A program made the position numbers and the translations under genes. Shown here piece by piece: positions 60,131 through 64,000 of a DNA stretch of 64,000 nt. The notes beneath the pieces were generated by a model, which searched no databases, was not told the origin of the DNA, and saw nothing but the letters and a program-made list of their open reading frames with translations. The DNA lies in assembly GCF_009870125.1 (NCBI RefSeq), contig NC_046683.1, positions 64,309,869 through 64,373,868 on the forward strand, in the 5' to 3' direction. Numbering within the stretch: position 1 is the first letter of the stretch; every line of letters starts with the position of its first letter. This DNA is from Drosophila pseudoobscura. Lineage: Eukaryota; Arthropoda; Insecta; Diptera; Drosophilidae.

Positions 60131-60598
60131 ACCGTTCGCACGCTCTTTCCTTTGACTCTGTCCTCGGCGGTTCTTCCTCCGATTCTGTGCTCCTTTTGGA
60201 AGGGAGAGAGAGAAAATTGCGATAAAAACAAAAACCAGAAACAGACAAATCAAATCAAACGAAAAACAAACACAAAATCAAAATCAAAATCAAAACCAGA
60301 TATCAAAAAGGGAAACAATTATTTTTTCTGCGTTCATCAAAATAAAAAAGTGCAAACAAACGAAAATTCTAGTGCAAAAAGATATCGAAAGAAAGAGATA
60401 ACCACTAAAATAAAAATATACAACAAATCTGTGTAAGCCAGTTATACACACCTTAAAGCGTCCTGCAGGAAGGACTTCGTACACGTTTCACTCGGATCGA
60501 CTATCTTCGGATTATTCCTCAACAGCAGCCGAAGTGCCGGCAACAACAAACAACAAGAACTGAAAAAAAAATATCCATTTGCGTGAATTGAAAAACAA
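60131..60598 (+). other. Probable 5' UTR exon of a gene continuing beyond the window
   Basis: A-rich CAAA/AATCAAA sequence with short CAACAA runs, few open frames and a GTAAGA splice donor at 60599 directly after AAAACAA is the usual look of a long Drosophila 5' leader. There is a second donor-like TGTGTAAGC near 60431. Start and strand are inferred from composition and donor; the coding exons would be to the right, outside the window. Confidence 0.4.
60274..60295 (+). repeat. (AAAATC)n tract in the leader
   Basis: Three and a half AAAATC units. Confidence 0.85.
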
Positions 60599-63500
60599 GT
60601 AAGAATCAAACAATTGCGGTAGAAATTTAAGGAGTGTGCGAGTAAAAGGGACAACAGAAGACAAAAGGAACATACAAGTAGGGGAACAAAGAAAAGGAAC
60701 GGGAAACCAAGGGAAATACTAGTTACGTTTGAGAGAAAAATGCGTGGAATATGCTAGACTAGACGTCACGAAAATACCCTTTTGAGCAACATTTGTGCGA
60801 AGAGAGCCGAAGATGGATATCCTACTCATTCGAGAGTTCGCTTGTAGGGTATTGAAGGTCCCACAAATGTTTTATTTGGGTAACATTATTAAGTTAACAA
60901 GATTTAGTATTCGGTTGAATTGTTTTCCTAAAATATAAAGCTAGTCATTCTAATCCCCCACAATCCCTTAATTGCCAATCGAAAACATTCACCCCACCCA
61001 AATAATTTCTCTGGCTACAAGATTTCTTCATTTGCTTCGATTCTAAGCTCTTAATAAGATTAATGGCGCCTCTCCATGATTCTATGGAATATAATCCCCC
61101 CCAGAACACACACCCATCATCATCGTCATCGTCATCGTCATGGTGGCTCTTGGGGTCTAATGGCTCGTGTCAAATGATTTTACAGAAGATTCAACTCCAT
61201 CTGCAACTCCATTTCTCCCGGAGAAAAACATTAACATTTAACATAAATCAAAGGCGTGACAAATCCTTTTGAACATTTTCATAAACAATATGTGTCTGCT
61301 AATCCTCAAATGCCATCCAGAGAGACAGTTTTCAATCCATCAACATTTCGGAGGGGAACCAAAAATAGAGCGGCTCGGGAGAATAAATACCTAAACATAG
61401 AGAAAGAGATGGTGCCATAAACAAATGAGAGAGGAAATGAATGAAATTGGGGATAAAGAAACTATAATTCAATAATTAATGAATAGGTGATGGCAATTAA
61501 CGAGAGGAAAAGATCACAAATGAAAGATCCCCCAATAGAAAGTTGCCTTCGCAGCTGCTGCTCTACCAAAAACAGAAAAAAAGGGGATCTGCTCTAAGAA
61601 AACGACTTCCGGGGAATCGTTGAAGTATAAACCCAAGAAAACATCAACAAAAACCAAAGAAAACCCAAGGAAATTTCAAGAAGAAGACATCTGTTGGAGT
61701 GTGAGAAATGAAGGAAAGTGAAGATTTCCAAGCTGACGCAACATTTGCATTCGAAAAGAGATTTATTGAGGGAACAACTCCAATCCCCCCCAGTCCAATT
61801 CCCAACTTCCTTCATTGTTTTGCCAAGTTTTCAAAAGACAAAAGCCGCCCGCCCCGCCAGGGAATGGGGCACGGGGCACGATGATGATGATGAGTGTGCC
61901 ACAGTTTCTCATTTTCTTTTGCTTTACATTTCAATTGGAAACATTTCTTATGTAATGGGCGGAGTTTTTTGGGGCGTTAGGGCGTGTGTGTTGACGGCTT
62001 TCACTCGAAAAGTAAACAACAACAATAGCAATTAAGGGGAAAAGATAGCAAAGGAAATGTAGAAAATTGAAGACAATCCAAACAACATATTCAACACTTT
62101 TCTCCCTCCGCGCGCCTTTTTCAAGATAAACAACAACAGTTCTTGGGGTTTCAATGGTAGTTCACGGTCAAACGTTTGAGAATTTCCTCAACTTTCAACT
62201 GTAAATCCATCAGCAATCATGAGTGGAAGAGAGAATATCCTCCACTCGAGAGCTGCTGACAATTGACTAATGAGAGGATTACATGTGGAACCCTAGACGG
62301 TGAGGGGTGCAGTATAGAAGAAGGAGAAGGAGCATCATAAATAATTTGTTGACAATTTCAATTGCCTTCTTCCACGAGAATTCCAGGCATTTTTATCTTG
62401 AAAGAAATCTTTGCTTATCTATGTCCGTCCCTCCTTCTCGGGACAGGGGGGAAAAGGAACCGCGCAATAAAATGGGAATGACAGCAAAGAAAGGACAAAA
62501 AAACATGGACTGTTTTAGTCGACTGACGGTTACCCTTTACCACGATTCCGAATTACCGAATATGATGAGTGGACATGATTATAATAATCGGAGCTTAAAG
62601 AATGCCAAAAGATATGATCCAAGTGCATGGGACAAATCTGCTGTCTATAGATCCCACTATCTACGCCATCACCTGGAAAATATAGACATATTGATCTCCA
62701 TGAATCAGACATACTCTTTGCAATCTATGATAACGGAGGTAAACAAACGAGAGAAGAGATGAACGCAATTCAAGGTTATTCTTTCTCCCTCTGCACACTG
62801 TTCCCGTGCTTTTGTTGTTGTTGCTCTGCACTCTCTCGAGTGTAATAACAAATTCATAAAAATTTCCTTATTTTGAAGTGGTATTCTCCCTCTCTGGTTT
62901 GTTCTTCTCCGCCTCTATCAGAAACCAACACCACAAGAGAGCCCTGGCGCCTTCCGGGAGGGGAGATCCTTTGAGGATTTAATGTGTATGTGTGCGTGTG
63001 TGGTGTTTACTCGTTTACCAATTTCCGCTCACTACCTGCACTCTGCTCCCCTCTCCTCTGTGGCCTCTGGAGATTATCATCCATCAAGAAGGAAGAAAAA
63101 GAGAGAGGAGAGCACGTGCACAGGCAACCTTTTGGGGTTTTGCGGTTTCTAGTTTCTGTGTTTCTCGTCATAGCTTATGCTTGGTTGAACTTCGCGCCCC
63201 TTCCCCGCGTGGCACACGTGTCCGGGGTATTCATTAATCATCCCACTTTTGATTGGAATTGCGTCTTCCCCCCCACTCTATAAATTGCCATGAAATTAAC
63301 AAACTTGAAAGAAATAAGCATAATAAATTGTTAGATCAAAATATTTTCAAGTTAATTTCAAGAGTTGGCCCTTGGGGGCTCTCGTTTCCAGAGCTCCAGA
63401 GTTCCAAGGCACATGTAGCCATGCAGGTGAGGCGTTACAGCCCGTGGGAGAGCTTTCTGGCAAAGCCTCACCTGCATGGCCATCGCTCTGCCGCTCTTTT

Positions 63501-64000
63501 GGATGGCGTCTGGCTGACAAATTGACTTCGTTAGGGAGAGGATTTCCCCTCTGCTCTGCCGCTCTGCTGGAGGGATATTTGTGGAGCAAATTGAAAAATT
63601 ATGTCTGTTGCCCGAGGATATTGAATCAAAAGCACTGATTGGTGGAGCACCACCAGCACTTGGGGGCGGGGGCGTAGGAGCAGGAGCCGGAGCCGGAGCA
63701 GGGGCAGCCACCTGAGTAGGAGCCTGGAAATAGCATTTTCCGTTGATTGCTGTTATTGTTGTTGCGGTGGCGGTGGCAGTGGCGGTGACGGTGGCGGCTG
63801 TCTAGACAAATTTCCTCGTTTGTCTGTAATTATAAATGAGTGTTCGTTGGTTCATTCGTTATCATTGAAATCTTAATGTCCGGGACTCTGACGCGACGAG
63901 TGTCCAGCAGTTGTTCCAATATCCTGTTTAATTGAGCATAAAAAGCACCCACACACGCACATGTGCATAATAAGAATAATAACAGTAGTAGTAGTGTAAA
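60599..64000. other. Non-coding DNA, probably intron of the gene starting near 60.1 kb
   Basis: No coding exon supported. Contains TCATCG repeats (about 61108-61141), a stem-loop at 63418-63480 and GTGGCG repeats near 63755-63800. An open frame at 62307-62762 is noted but unsupported. Confidence 0.4.
63418..63480. other. Stem-loop with 16-bp perfect arms
   Basis: GCCATGCAGGTGAGGC (63418-63433) is exactly complementary to 63465-63480; the loop is 31 nt and starts with a mismatch then two more pairs. Hairpin length 63 nt is in the pre-miRNA range, but expression and conservation are unknown. Confidence 0.55.

Noticed and set aside
63358..63711. Minus-strand Ala/Pro-rich frame with an acceptor-like TTTCCAG just upstream
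   Set aside because: Only the first 35 codons look coding-like, no donor follows in a suitable place, and the hairpin lies inside it.

Overview
The window looks like Drosophila chromosomal DNA. Genes have short GT/AG introns (51-91 nt is typical), cytoplasmic adaptor and immune genes match known fly families, and the gene order Disabled - (two small secreted-protein genes) - PGRP-SB2/PGRP-SB1 - Dbp73D - GH1 glycosidase corresponds to the 73B-73D region of D. melanogaster 3L (Muller element D). The abundant microsatellites and the divergence suggest a species outside the melanogaster subgroup, perhaps an obscura-group fly, but that is only an inference.

Layout. 1-8351 (+): the 3' seven exons of Disabled (Dab), entered inside the PTB domain, followed by a 150-codon open frame directly after the stop codon (8352-8804), which is the best candidate here for stop-codon readthrough. 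8805-10869: Dab 3' UTR and flank with a decayed Helitron protein fragment. 10946-12182: two convergent genes for small secreted low-complexity proteins. 12632-13977: PGRP-SB2 (+) and PGRP-SB1 (-), a tail-to-tail pair of secreted peptidoglycan amidases. 14515-16720 (-): the DEAD-box RNA helicase Dbp73D. 17140-17357: a possible 45-residue membrane peptide gene. 19723-24916 (+): a four-exon family 1 glycosidase (CG9701 type) with a C-terminal hydrophobic tail. 26621-34057 (-): a giant secreted mucin-like gene, about 117 tandem 19-residue Thr-rich repeats, with a first exon that codes for the initiator Met only.

34116-64000 is about 30 kb in which I could not support a protein-coding gene. It is rich in microsatellites, homopolymer runs and polypyrimidine tracts, and it holds several structured patches: an unusual cluster of GTATCT motifs (54990-56515), a GC-rich patch with overlapping NRF1/ewg-type sites (52741-52800), a promoter-like region with GAGA tracts and repeated AATGTTGCTA words (59500-60130) followed by a typical fly 5' UTR and splice donor at 60599, and a 16-bp perfect stem-loop (63418-63480). 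The likeliest reading is regulatory/intronic DNA belonging to a gene whose first exon is near 60.1-60.6 kb and whose coding part lies beyond the window.

Functionally the genes are unrelated neighbours rather than an operon: signalling adaptor, innate immunity, ribosome biogenesis helicase, glycosidase and an extracellular mucin.
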